Assembly: GCA_900466875.1 (NCBI GenBank)
Contig: UBNQ01000019.1
Location: 1 to 64,000, forward strand
Source: Hyphomicrobiales bacterium
GTDB taxonomy: Bacteria > Pseudomonadota > Alphaproteobacteria > Rhizobiales > Rhizobiaceae
Direction: 5' to 3'
DNA: 64,000 nucleotides
Both the position numbers and the translations under genes were made by a program. Below, one piece after another: positions 25,191 through 33,638 of the stretch (positions are counted from its first letter, which is position 1; the number at the start of each line of letters is the position of its first letter). The notes under the pieces were generated by a model that had not been told where the DNA came from, searched no databases, and worked only from the letters and a program-made list of their open reading frames with translations.

Positions 25191-25640
25191 GACAGACCGG
25201 ATATCCTCGTCCCAGTCGAGATCGTCGATCATCGGATCTTTTTCATCTCCGGCTGCCCGCACCGCCCCGGCCGCGTGGCACTGGCGATCGCCGCCTCCGA
25301 CCGGGCCAGCACAGCATCGATGGCAGCATAGTCGACGCCGGGCAATTTCTCCGCGCCGTCACCATCATTCCACTCCCCTTCCGGCCCCTCCCCTTCCGCT
25401 TCCGGATCGGCTCTGACCACCGGCCGAATGGCGCCGGCCGCCTTCACCTCAACCACGCCGGTCGATGTGATCTCCGAAGTCCGGCGGAGCGCCCTCAAGC
25501 CCTCGGCCGACGGCGCCCATTCAAGCGAGCGGGCAGCAATGCGCCGACGGGTGCGCAGCACGTCGCGGGCTATGGTGAGTTCGTGGGTCGGCGTCGGATA
25601 TCGCGGGTAGAGTCGTGCAGGACGATGCTGGCGTCAAAAG
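25191..25640 (-). pseudogene. RHE_PE00001-family protein, frameshifted fragment
   Basis: The minus strand carries pieces of a rhizobial plasmid protein family in several frames. In order they are a stretch resembling IVLHD...RDIR (about 25580-25635), then ELTIARDVLRTRRRIAARS with EWAPSAEGLRALRR (25480-25580), YAAIDAVLARSEAAIA (about 25285-25335), and finally EKDPMIDDLDWDEDIR (about 25196-25245) in another frame. These match the order remembered for RHE_PE00001 proteins (DUF1612 plus HTH). The gene is broken by at least two frameshifts and its end abuts the IS110 fragment. It indicates past recombination at this border. Confidence 0.6.
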
Positions 25641-25892
25641 CCGGCCGGATCACCTTAACTATCGCGTAACTGCATGAAATAGATCCGGTCTAACACGCTG
25701 AAAAACCTACGCGCATGAAATCAAATGAAACGTAAATTACCGTTTCGTTTCGCTACTGAATGGTTAACCATAACTGCTGAGATTGGCCGCACCGTCATAT
25801 GCGGCTGATTCGTATTATAGTCCCCAAGCGTACATCTGGAAACACGCGCACGCGGTTATCGCGAGACCTATCTTCAGGACGCAGACGCAGCA

Positions 25893-25908
25893 GTTGACAG
25901 CTGTCAAC
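25893..25908. promoter_or_regulatory. parS-like centromere palindrome, copy 1
   Basis: GTTGACAGCTGTCAAC is a perfect palindrome that fits the repABC parS pattern GTT-N4-GC-N4-AAC. RepB (38974-39957) would be the binding protein. Confidence 0.7.
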
Positions 25909-26084
25909 GCGCTTCACTCGGGAGCATCTCACGACTGTTGGATCGAACCGGGAGCCTAGCGAGCCCCTCCCCTCTCCGAGCGTCCGCTGGAATAAGTCGC
26001 GTACGAGGTTCGCACAGGCAGGAAGCCTGCTGGAGGGCGTGTCTCATCCCGCTTTCGGAATATCCCCGGTTCCGATGGACTGCT

Positions 26085-26100
26085 GTTGACAGCTGTCAAC
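26085..26100. promoter_or_regulatory. parS-like centromere palindrome, copy 2
   Basis: A second identical copy of GTTGACAGCTGTCAAC, 192 bp from the first. Two identical 16-bp palindromes so close together are very unlikely by chance. They would form a RepB-loading centromere. Confidence 0.7.
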
Positions 26101-26233
26101 GCGACCGCCGCCTAGTCAACTCTCGCGCCCTCACGCTTCGATCAGCCATAGGATACACCAAGGAAAATGACCCGAGCGGCCGCCTGATAGGGGACTGCGC
26201 ACCTGACCCCAAAAGGCCGGTGAGCTGCTCCGA

Positions 26234-27604
26234 TCAGACGCGGCCAAGCCAATCCGCCCGATAGGCGACAAAACTATCGTGATCGATGGCAACCGCGGCC
26301 ATCCCCTTACGCACGGCCGGTTCTATCCCGGCCAGCAGAGCCGCCCCCTGGCTTGTTCCCGTCGAGCCCGGGACCGCCACAACATCCCGCGTCGTCAAGC
26401 CGGATAATATGCTCAGATATAGGTCGTTGAGCGCAAACGGTCCTTCAACGAGGATCGGGCCTTTTGCCCCGGCAAGCCCAAGGCAGATCTCCGTCATCAG
26501 TGCGAAATACAGGCAGGCCGCAGCCCACCGCTCACCCACCGAGGCGCCCTCCCCGTTTATCCATTCCCTCTGCCGCCCAGGAAAAGGTCCCGAGCCCTGC
26601 GCAATGTTCGGTAACAGCATCAGCCGCCTTTCGAGAACGAGCGGCAAGGCGGCCCTCGCCTGCGCCTGATCCAGAACGCCCAGTTCGCCCGTCAGCAGTT
26701 CGAATTCCCGCCCGCCCATGAACCGGGCCGACGGGACGACACGCCCGTAGGCGTCGACATTTGCCAGCGTATCGCGTGTCGAACCCAACCGATCGATATC
26801 CCCGCCAACGGCAAAATTGATGACCCATGTGCCTGTCGAAACCACAGCAAAAGGCGCATTGCGGCCAGCTAGATACGGCAGTAACGACGCGTTGGAATCG
26901 TGAATGCCGCAAAAGACCGGCACCGGCTGCGGCAGGGCGATGCCGGACGCAATCTCGGGAAGGATCGCGCCGACCCGGTCGAAAGCCGAATGCACCGGCG
27001 CCATCAGGTCACGAATGCCCAGCGCATCAACAAGCGCGGAATAGGCCCCCTCATGCGGCCTCCACAGATCCGTATGGCAACCGAGCGAGGTCACCTCGTT
27101 GGCCTCGACGCCGCTCAGCCTGTAGGCCCAGTATTGCGGATAGGTCAGGATCGTTTTCACCCGCGCAAACGCCTCGGGAAATGCGGTCTTTTGATAGTGG
27201 ATCTGTGCACCGAGATTAAGCCCGCTGGACAGGCGAGGAGAAAAGGTCTCGGCAAAACCTGGACGGATGTCGTCATAGGCGCGCTGGATCGCTTCGGGAT
27301 ATTGATGCTCGTAATCGAGAACCGGCAAGGCCAGTTGCCCATCCGCATCGATCAACGCGGCCGCAGCGCCATGCGTGGTGATCGAGATGGCATCGAAACC
27401 GGGCTGTTTGGCAAAGGCGGCGAGGCTCTCGATCAGGAAAGACCAGAGCGCCTCGACGTCGTAATGCGGGTAGGGTGGCCCGGAGAGAACCCGGTTTGGC
27501 ATGCGTCGCGTCTCGATCTCCGCGCCGCTGGCGGCATCGAAAATCACCACTTTTGCATTCGTCTTGCCGATATCGAGGACGGCGATCCGTTCGAAATGGC
27601 TCAT
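26234..27604 (-). CDS. rhaK: RhaK, rhamnose-pathway sugar kinase (FGGY)
   Basis: A 456-residue FGGY carbohydrate kinase. The ATP-binding start is [17 protein letters not shown]; a catalytic-region [13 protein letters not shown] and an STGTWVINF phosphate-binding segment follow. In Rhizobium leguminosarum the equivalent rhaK lies at the end of rhaRSTPQUK and is needed both for catabolism and for transport, an arrangement matched here. The ATG at 27604 gives [10 protein letters not shown] and overlaps the rhaU stop by 4 bp. The open frame continues upstream to 27688, inside rhaU. Confidence 0.9.
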   Translation of the reverse strand: MSHFERIAVLDIGKTNAKVVIFDAASGAEIETRRMPNRVLSGPPYPHYDVEALWSFLIESLAAFAKQPGFDAISITTHGAAAALIDADGQLALPVLDYEHQYPEAIQRAYDDIRPGFAETFSPRLSSGLNLGAQIHYQKTAFPEAFARVKTILTYPQYWAYRLSGVEANEVTSLGCHTDLWRPHEGAYSALVDALGIRDLMAPVHSAFDRVGAILPEIASGIALPQPVPVFCGIHDSNASLLPYLAGRNAPFAVVSTGTWVINFAVGGDIDRLGSTRDTLANVDAYGRVVPSARFMGGREFELLTGELGVLDQAQARAALPLVLERRLMLLPNIAQGSGPFPGRQREWINGEGASVGERWAAACLYFALMTEICLGLAGAKGPILVEGPFALNDLYLSILSGLTTRDVVAVPGSTGTSQGAALLAGIEPAVRKGMAAVAIDHDSFVAYRADWLGRV

Positions 27605-27921
27605 TGCAGATGAAACACCGTGACCAGATCGCTCTGCACCGGCGAATTGTCCGGATTGCTCTCCATGATATCCGCCATATGCGCCCACCAGCGCTTCATC
27701 ACCGGATGCTGCGGCAGGTGCGCCATCGAGTGATCCACCGGGCGGGACAGCACGCCGAACAACACGTTGGTCTCGCGGTCGAGATGAATGGAATAATCGC
27801 GTACGCCTGCCTCGCGCAGAAGCGCACTCAGCTCCGGCCAGATCTCGTCATGTCGCTTACGATATTCCGCCTCCATGCCGGGGTTGAGTTTCATCTTGAA
27901 TGCGTATTTTTCCAAAGTCAT
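27601..27921 (-). CDS. rhaU: RhaU, L-rhamnose mutarotase
   Basis: A 106-residue protein that interconverts the anomers of L-rhamnose. Family features are [27 protein letters not shown] at the start, [16 protein letters not shown] and the conserved tryptophan pair in [12 protein letters not shown]. The ATG at 27921 overlaps the end of rhaQ by 4 bp, and the stop overlaps rhaK. A longer in-frame opening to 28152 is antisense-type extension into rhaQ and was not used. Confidence 0.92.
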   Translation of the reverse strand: MTLEKYAFKMKLNPGMEAEYRKRHDEIWPELSALLREAGVRDYSIHLDRETNVLFGVLSRPVDHSMAHLPQHPVMKRWWAHMADIMESNPDNSPVQSDLVTVFHLQ

Positions 27922-28931
27922 TTCGTACTCATGAACTTGATGCGGCGCACCACAATGGGCAGCGCGATGGTGATGATCAGAAGCAGGCCGACAAAGATCG
28001 ACATGACGATGCCCGGCACGTTGAGAAGCCCAAGCCCGAAGGTAACGAGCCCCATGACGAAGGCCGCGATAACAACGCCGGCAATCGTGCCCGCGCCCCC
28101 AAGAATGGAGACGCCGCCGAGAACCACCATGGTGACGACCTCCAGCTCCCACCCTTGAGCGATCGAGGGTCGGGTAGAGCCGAGCCGCGATGTGAGGCAG
28201 ACGGCGGCAATGCCGGACATCAGACCGGTCAGCAGGAAAAGCTTGAACTTGACCCGCTCGACCGGAATGCCGGAGAAGCGTGCAGCAAACTCATTATTGC
28301 CGATAACATAGACCTGCCGGCCGAAATTCGTGGCATGCAGGACGATGCCGAAGATGACGGCCAGCACGATGAACAGCACGAATTCGAACGAGAAGACCCA
28401 GACGACATAACCCTGCCCGAAGTAGGCGAAATCCGCCGGATATTTTCCGTAAGCCTTGTCGCCGAGAGTGATGTAGGAAATCCCGCGGAACAGGCTCATC
28501 GTACCGATGGTGACGACGATCGAGGGCAGTTTCAGCACCGAAACCAGCGTGCCGTTGATCGCGCCGCAGACAAGCCCGACAGCAAGTCCGATCGCCACCA
28601 GACCGGGCGTCCCGATCCCCATCTGAGCCGCAGCCCCCATGGCGGTTGAGGCGAGGGCGATGATGGCCGCAACCGACAGGTCGATCTCCCCGACAATGAT
28701 CAGCATCGCCATGGCAAAGGCGATCATCGCCTTTTCGGTGAAATTGAACGTTGCGTCCGACAGGTTCCAGGCATTAAGGAAGTAGGGCGAGGCGAAGGAA
28801 TTGGCGATGAAGATCGCGATTGCCACGCCAAACAGCAGCACTTCCCAGCTGCCCAGCAGCCGGCTCACCGGCGTGCCGAGCCGGTCGGGAATGGCGGAAC
28901 GGGTCCTGGTTTCAGTCACGATGTCGCTCAT
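27918..28931 (-). CDS. rhaQ: RhaQ, rhamnose ABC transporter permease
   Basis: This 337-residue inner-membrane permease belongs to the ribose/AraH family of ABC importers. About eight to ten hydrophobic helices are visible, with the conserved [15 protein letters not shown] segment and [14 protein letters not shown], and the glycine-rich [15 protein letters not shown] near the C-terminus. It follows rhaP with a 4-bp overlap and would pair with it as a heterodimer energised by RhaT. Confidence 0.9.
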   Translation of the reverse strand: MSDIVTETRTRSAIPDRLGTPVSRLLGSWEVLLFGVAIAIFIANSFASPYFLNAWNLSDATFNFTEKAMIAFAMAMLIIVGEIDLSVAAIIALASTAMGAAAQMGIGTPGLVAIGLAVGLVCGAINGTLVSVLKLPSIVVTIGTMSLFRGISYITLGDKAYGKYPADFAYFGQGYVVWVFSFEFVLFIVLAVIFGIVLHATNFGRQVYVIGNNEFAARFSGIPVERVKFKLFLLTGLMSGIAAVCLTSRLGSTRPSIAQGWELEVVTMVVLGGVSILGGAGTIAGVVIAAFVMGLVTFGLGLLNVPGIVMSIFVGLLLIITIALPIVVRRIKFMSTK

Positions 28932-29917
28932 GCGGAAACCTCCTTGGCGCCACGATCGCGCAGGATGATGCGCCCGGCCCTGCGTTCGGCACGAGCGTTG
29001 AAGACAACGGCGGCGACGATAACGATGCCGGAGATCGCCATCTGCGCGAAAGGCGAAATGCCGATGACCGGCAACGCGTTCTTGATCACGCCGAGAAACA
29101 GCGCCCCGAGCACGGCACCGGCTACCGAACCGATCCCGCCTGCGATGGAAATACCGCCGATGACGCAGGCCGCCACCGTATCGAGTTCGAAACCGGCGGC
29201 GACATCGACATAGGCGACCGCATAACGCGACACCCAGAGATACCCGGCCAATCCGGCCAGCGCGCCGGAAAGGGTGAAGGCGAGAAACTTGGTCCGGCCG
29301 GTATCGATCCCGGCATAAACCGCAGCCGTCGGGTTACCACCGGAAGCATAAGTCGCGCGCCCGAACTGGGTTCGCGTCAGCACCACCCACATCAGAAGCA
29401 CGATGCCAATCGCCATCCATGACAAGAGCGGCATGCCCAGAACCGGCAGGCGAGGGAAGTTCAGGAAGTCCGGCGTCATCTGGTGTGAATTGACCCAGGC
29501 GCCGCCGGACAGGACGAAAGCCATGCCGCGATAGATGGTGAGCGTGCCGAGGGTCACGACAATCGGCGGGATCCTCAACCACCAGACAAGCGTGCCATTG
29601 ATCGCCCCGAGCACGGCGCCGATGCCGACAGCCAGAATGACCAGCAGCGCCAGCGGCATCCCCGGATAGGCCGCATCCATCATCGCCACCGCCATGCCGG
29701 TAAAGGCCAGATTGGCCGCGACCGAAAGATCGATCGACTTGGTCAGGATCACCGTCATCTGGCCAAGCGCCAGAATGATCAGGATCGAGGTGTCGTTGAA
29801 AATGTTGGCGAGATTTCCGGGCGTGGCGAAACCGGGGGCGCGTGTCGCAAACCCCGCCACCATGATGGCGATAATGCCGACCAGAAGCAGTTCACGGTGT
29901 TTCAGCAGTTTCTTCAT
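28928..29917 (-). CDS. rhaP: RhaP, rhamnose ABC transporter permease
   Basis: A 329-residue permease of the same family as its neighbour, with TKSIDLSVAANLAFTGMAVA, VTLGTLTIYRGMAFVL and GGISIAGGIGSVAGAVLGA. The start at 29917 (MKKLLKHREL) has GAGGA seven bases upstream. The first in-frame ATG at 29935 lies inside the end of rhaT and has no ribosome-binding site. Together with RhaQ, RhaT and RhaS it imports L-rhamnose. Confidence 0.9.
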   Translation of the reverse strand: MKKLLKHRELLLVGIIAIMVAGFATRAPGFATPGNLANIFNDTSILIILALGQMTVILTKSIDLSVAANLAFTGMAVAMMDAAYPGMPLALLVILAVGIGAVLGAINGTLVWWLRIPPIVVTLGTLTIYRGMAFVLSGGAWVNSHQMTPDFLNFPRLPVLGMPLLSWMAIGIVLLMWVVLTRTQFGRATYASGGNPTAAVYAGIDTGRTKFLAFTLSGALAGLAGYLWVSRYAVAYVDVAAGFELDTVAACVIGGISIAGGIGSVAGAVLGALFLGVIKNALPVIGISPFAQMAISGIVIVAAVVFNARAERRAGRIILRDRGAKEVSA

Positions 29918-29927
29918 CTGTGCGTCC

Positions 29928-31493
29928 TCACGCATTGCCGGTGGCGGCGCGCACCAGCGTCTCGGCGCTAAGCTGCGACCGCTCGAATATCCCGGCCGAA
30001 AGCCCTTCGCGCATCACCAGCACCCGGTCCGACACGCCGAGAATTTCCGGCAGTTCGGAGGACACCATGATGATCGACAGGCCTTCTGCGGCAAGTTCGC
30101 TGATAAAACCATGCACCGCCGCCTTGGAGCCGATATCGATCCCCTTGGTCGGTTCGTCGAGAATGATCACCTTCGGCAGCGTCGCCAGCCATTTGCCGAT
30201 CACCACCTTCTGCTGATTGCCGCCGGAAAGCGTACCGACAGGTACGGAAAGCGCAGCCGCACGCAGATCCAGCCGCTCGGCATATTTGCGCGCCAGCGCC
30301 AGCTCATTGGCCGCCTTCAGAAAACCGGACCGCGAGGTGCGCGCCAAGGACGGCAGCGACATGTTCTGAAAAATCGACATGGGCAGCGCCAGACCATGGC
30401 GGCCACGCTCCTCCGGCACATAAACGATACCGGCTGCAATCGCATCACGCGGCGAACGGATGGAAACTGTCTGGCCCTCGAGCACAAGCCGGCCCGAAGA
30501 CGGCAGCGTCACGCCGAACAGCGCCTGGCAGATTTCAGATCGCCCGGCACCGACCAGCCCATAAACGCCCAGAATCTCGCCGCGCTTCAGCTCAAACGAG
30601 ATGTCGCGATATTCCGTCGGGTGACAATAATTCTCGACCGACAGCACGGTCTCACCGATCGCCACCTCGACCTTGGGAAAGATATTGGACACATCGCGGC
30701 CCACCATCATCCGCACGATCGTATCCTGCGGTGTCTCCGCCAGCCGTCCGCTTCCCACAGCACGGCCGTCGCGAAACACCACAAAGTTCTCGGCAATCTC
30801 GTAAACCTCGTCGAACTTGTGGCTGATGAACAGGATCGCCTTGCCCTGCCTTTTCAGCCCCTCGACGATACGAAACAGATCGTCGATCTCCTTGCGGGAA
30901 AGGGCGGCCGTCGGCTCGTCCATGATGACGATCCGCGCCTCGACCGACAGTGCGCGGGCGATGGCTACGAGATGCCGCTGGGCGATCGACAGATCCTTCA
31001 ACCGGATGGTCGGATCGATCTCGCTTTCCAGCACATGCAGCAATTCGGCCGCGCGGGCATTCATGGTCTTCCAGTCGATCAGCCCGAAACGGGTGCGCGG
31101 CGCATGGCCGAGAAATATGTTTTCCGCCACCGACAGTTCATCGAACAGCACGGTTTCCTGATGGATCGCGGTCACGCCCGCATCGACAGCATCCTGCGCA
31201 CTGGCAAAACTGACGGGCTTGCCGTCGATAAAAATCTCGCCGTCGCTCGGCAGATAGATACCGGTGAGGATTTTCACCAGCGTCGACTTGCCGGCGCCGT
31301 TTTCGCCGATCAGGGCCGTCACTTCACCGGGATGAAGCGATATATTGACGCCATCAAGCGCCTTCACACCCGGAAAAATCTGCGAAATGCCGCGCATTTC
31401 CAGGATGGTCGTCCGCTCGGCGGCTCTCGAATCCTGAATAGGCGCCATCTCCATGCCCGTCCGTTCAACTGCGGTCATCATCATATCTGCCAT
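29928..31493 (-). CDS. rhaT: RhaT, rhamnose ABC transporter ATPase (double NBD)
   Basis: A 521-residue sugar importer ATPase with two fused nucleotide-binding domains, the RbsA layout. The first has a Walker A motif GENGAGKST and Walker B IVIMDEPTAAL. The second has a degenerate P-loop (GLVGAGRSEI), signature LSGGNQQKV and Walker B VIILDEPTKGID. The degenerate second P-loop is normal for this family. Note that this RhaT is unrelated to the enterobacterial rhamnose-proton symporter of the same name. Confidence 0.92.
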   Translation of the reverse strand: MADMMMTAVERTGMEMAPIQDSRAAERTTILEMRGISQIFPGVKALDGVNISLHPGEVTALIGENGAGKSTLVKILTGIYLPSDGEIFIDGKPVSFASAQDAVDAGVTAIHQETVLFDELSVAENIFLGHAPRTRFGLIDWKTMNARAAELLHVLESEIDPTIRLKDLSIAQRHLVAIARALSVEARIVIMDEPTAALSRKEIDDLFRIVEGLKRQGKAILFISHKFDEVYEIAENFVVFRDGRAVGSGRLAETPQDTIVRMMVGRDVSNIFPKVEVAIGETVLSVENYCHPTEYRDISFELKRGEILGVYGLVGAGRSEICQALFGVTLPSSGRLVLEGQTVSIRSPRDAIAAGIVYVPEERGRHGLALPMSIFQNMSLPSLARTSRSGFLKAANELALARKYAERLDLRAAALSVPVGTLSGGNQQKVVIGKWLATLPKVIILDEPTKGIDIGSKAAVHGFISELAAEGLSIIMVSSELPEILGVSDRVLVMREGLSAGIFERSQLSAETLVRAATGNA

Positions 31494-31508
31494 TTGGAAA
31501 TCATCGCC

Positions 31509-31541
31509 GGTCCGGCGCCATAAACCTGGCGGCGCCGGACC
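31509..31541 (-). terminator. Hairpin between rhaS and rhaT
   Basis: A perfect 11-bp stem (31509-31519 with 31531-31541) with an 11-base loop lies just after the rhaS stop. There is no T-tract. It probably protects the rhaS transcript or attenuates read-through, giving more binding protein than transporter. Confidence 0.5.
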
Positions 31542-31559
31542 TTGAAGTCCCGGGAGGGA

Positions 31560-32567
31560 TCAGAAGATCTTCGAGAACTCGTCGATATTCTTGGCGTTGT
31601 AGATGAACGGATCAGCCATGGCGGCCTCGCCATTATCACCGATCTTGATCTTGCCCATGCGGCCGGCCGCGATCTCCGAACCCGGCTTGCCGTCGGCATC
31701 ACCCTTTACAAGATGATAGGAGATCTGGGCGGCGGAATAACCGAGATCGATCGGGTTCCAGATGGCGAATTCCTTGGTGGCACCGGACTTGATGGCGCCC
31801 GCCATTTCGGAAGGAAGGCCAAGGCCGGTCACATAGACCTGCCCGATCTTGCCCGCATCCTTCACCGCCTGCGACGCAGCCAACACGCCGACCGTCGTCG
31901 GTGCAACGATAACCTTCACATTCGGCTGCGAGGTCAGAAGGCCCTGCGCTTCACGATAGGACTTGTCGGCAAGGTCGTCGCCATAAACCGTGGTGATGAG
32001 GTTGAGGCCGGCAAAATCCTTCAGCTGTTTCTTCATCTCGCCGATCCAGATATTCTGGTTGGTCGAGGTCGTGGTAGCAGACAGAATGGCAAAATCGCCC
32101 TTGCCGCCTTCAAGGTGGTCGGCCGCCAGCTGCAGGCACATCTTGCCGATCAGCTCGCTGGAAGACGGGTTGAGCTGCAGGATCCGGCCTTCGGGTGCGA
32201 CGCCGCTATCCCAGGAGATCACCTTGATGCCGCGCTGCGCCGCTTTTTTCAGTGCCGGCACGACCGCATCCGGGTCGTTGGCGGAAATGGCGATCGCATC
32301 GACCCCTTGAGCGATCAGCGAGTTGATCACTTCGATCTGGCCTTCCGCCGTCGTCGAGGTCGGGCCGGTATAGATGATCTCGACGCCGCCGAGTTCCTTG
32401 GCGGCTTCCTGTGCGCCCTTGTTGGCAGCTTCGAAGAAGCCGTTGCCGAGCGATTTCACCACAAGGGCGATCTTCATATCGGCGGCACTTGCCGCCGACG
32501 ACATCATGACGACGGCCAATGCGGCGCCGAATGCGAGCTTCTTCGCCAGTTTCGTAGAAAGTATCAT
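31560..32567 (-). CDS. rhaS: RhaS, rhamnose-binding periplasmic protein
   Basis: A 335-residue substrate-binding protein of the ribose-binding (PBP1) type. The start MILSTKLAKKL is followed by a hydrophobic signal core and the cleavage-site-like SSAASA-AD. The mature protein begins DMKIALVVKSLGNGFFEAANKG, typical of the family. The ATG at 32567 has GGGAGGAG upstream. It is the first transporter gene after the regulator. It would deliver L-rhamnose to RhaTPQ. Confidence 0.92.
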   Translation of the reverse strand: MILSTKLAKKLAFGAALAVVMMSSAASAADMKIALVVKSLGNGFFEAANKGAQEAAKELGGVEIIYTGPTSTTAEGQIEVINSLIAQGVDAIAISANDPDAVVPALKKAAQRGIKVISWDSGVAPEGRILQLNPSSSELIGKMCLQLAADHLEGGKGDFAILSATTTSTNQNIWIGEMKKQLKDFAGLNLITTVYGDDLADKSYREAQGLLTSQPNVKVIVAPTTVGVLAASQAVKDAGKIGQVYVTGLGLPSEMAGAIKSGATKEFAIWNPIDLGYSAAQISYHLVKGDADGKPGSEIAAGRMGKIKIGDNGEAAMADPFIYNAKNIDEFSKIF

Positions 32568-32621
32568 GCCAATTCTCCTCCCAAAGATTGAACTTATGTC
32601 CATTTCCTCCCGCCGTGCGCA

Positions 32622-33440
32622 CTATGCGACCGACGGGGTATCTTCCTCACCTGTCTGCGAAACGTTTCCGGCACCGGCGATGATCAACCGGACCCCGGCA
32701 TCCTCCACCATGCGTTTCGCATCCTCCGAAATGCCATCATCGGTAACGATGGTGGTGACGCGCTCCAGCGGACACAGGATCATGCTCGACCGCCGCTGGA
32801 ATTTCGATGAATCGACCAGAACAACCAGCTCCTCGGCCTGGCTCATCAGCTTCTGCTCGCTCTGGATCACCAGTGCATCCGGCTCCATGATCCCAAGCGG
32901 ACCGATCCCCTGAGCCCCGATAAAGATGCGGCGGGCATAAAAATTGCGGATCGCGTCATTGTCGAAAGGCGACAGGATCAGGCTCTGTTCGCGATAGATC
33001 GTGCCGCCCGGCACGGTCACATTGTTCTTCGAATGCTTGACCAGATGCTCGGCGATCGCAAACGAATTGGTCATCACCTGCATGCGCCGCGCAGCCATGT
33101 AATGCACCATCTGGAACGTCGTCGTTCCGCCATTGATGATGATCGATTCACCCTCGTCGCAAAGTTCGACTGCCTGGCGTGCAATTGATCGTTTCTTATC
33201 GATATTGACCGATTCCGACACGCGGAACGAGCGCGCCGCCAGCTGACCGATCTGCGGCGGATGCACCGCCTCCGCCCCGCCGCGCACCCGGCGCAGCTTG
33301 CCCTGAACATGCAGCGACGCAATGTCCCGGCGGATCGTCGCCTCGGACGCCTCCGTCAGATCGGCAATATCCTGCACCGTGATCACAGGCTTTTCCTGGA
33401 TCGCGCTCAAGATTATCCGATGTCGTTCGCGTTCGTGCAT
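32622..33440 (-). CDS. rhaR: RhaR, DeoR-family repressor of rhamnose genes
   Basis: A 272-residue DeoR-type regulator with an N-terminal HTH (VQDIADLTEASEATIRRDIASL) and a sugar-phosphate-sensing domain (IINGGTTTFQMVHYM, typical ISO-COT fold). It heads the rhaRSTPQUK unit and faces rhaD across a 198-bp promoter region. In R. leguminosarum RhaR is described as a negative regulator of this locus; by analogy it would be released by a rhamnose-derived phosphate. Confidence 0.9.
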   Translation of the reverse strand: MHERERHRIILSAIQEKPVITVQDIADLTEASEATIRRDIASLHVQGKLRRVRGGAEAVHPPQIGQLAARSFRVSESVNIDKKRSIARQAVELCDEGESIIINGGTTTFQMVHYMAARRMQVMTNSFAIAEHLVKHSKNNVTVPGGTIYREQSLILSPFDNDAIRNFYARRIFIGAQGIGPLGIMEPDALVIQSEQKLMSQAEELVVLVDSSKFQRRSSMILCPLERVTTIVTDDGISEDAKRMVEDAGVRLIIAGAGNVSQTGEEDTPSVA

Positions 33441-33474
33441 GGTCTCCTCCTGAAGCCAACTATTATCAGTTTCT

Positions 33475-33580
33475 AAAAGTTGTCAATCATAAACGATCAT
33501 GTTTGATTTTACTGCAACGCAACATGATTGAAGTTGATCAATTGCGATTGACAAGCGACCAAACATCGCGCGATATCCTG
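33475..33580. promoter_or_regulatory. Divergent rhaR/rhaD promoter region
   Basis: This AT-rich stretch contains repeated partial motifs (ATCATGTTTGATT near 33497 and ACATGATTGAAGTTGATC near 33520) that are candidate RhaR operators. For rhaD a TTGACA at 33548-33553 and GATATC at 33572-33577 are separated by 18 bp. Confidence 0.4.
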
Positions 33581-33638
33581 TCGCACAACCGGCGCAGGAG
33601 GACCAGCGCCGTCACATAATTGCGTCAGGGAGGACGAC

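Larger units (their letters stand above)
25641..26233. other. Intergenic region holding two parS-like sites
   Basis: No protein gene was recognised. The first half is comparatively AT-rich (around 25660-25830). The region's recognisable elements are the two identical 16-bp palindromes listed separately. It ends at the rhaK stop codon. Confidence 0.5.

Noticed and set aside
29694-31523. 609-codon plus-strand frame opposite rhaP and rhaT
   Set aside because: High-GC antisense shadow; composition is histidine/arginine/glutamine-rich and matches no family.
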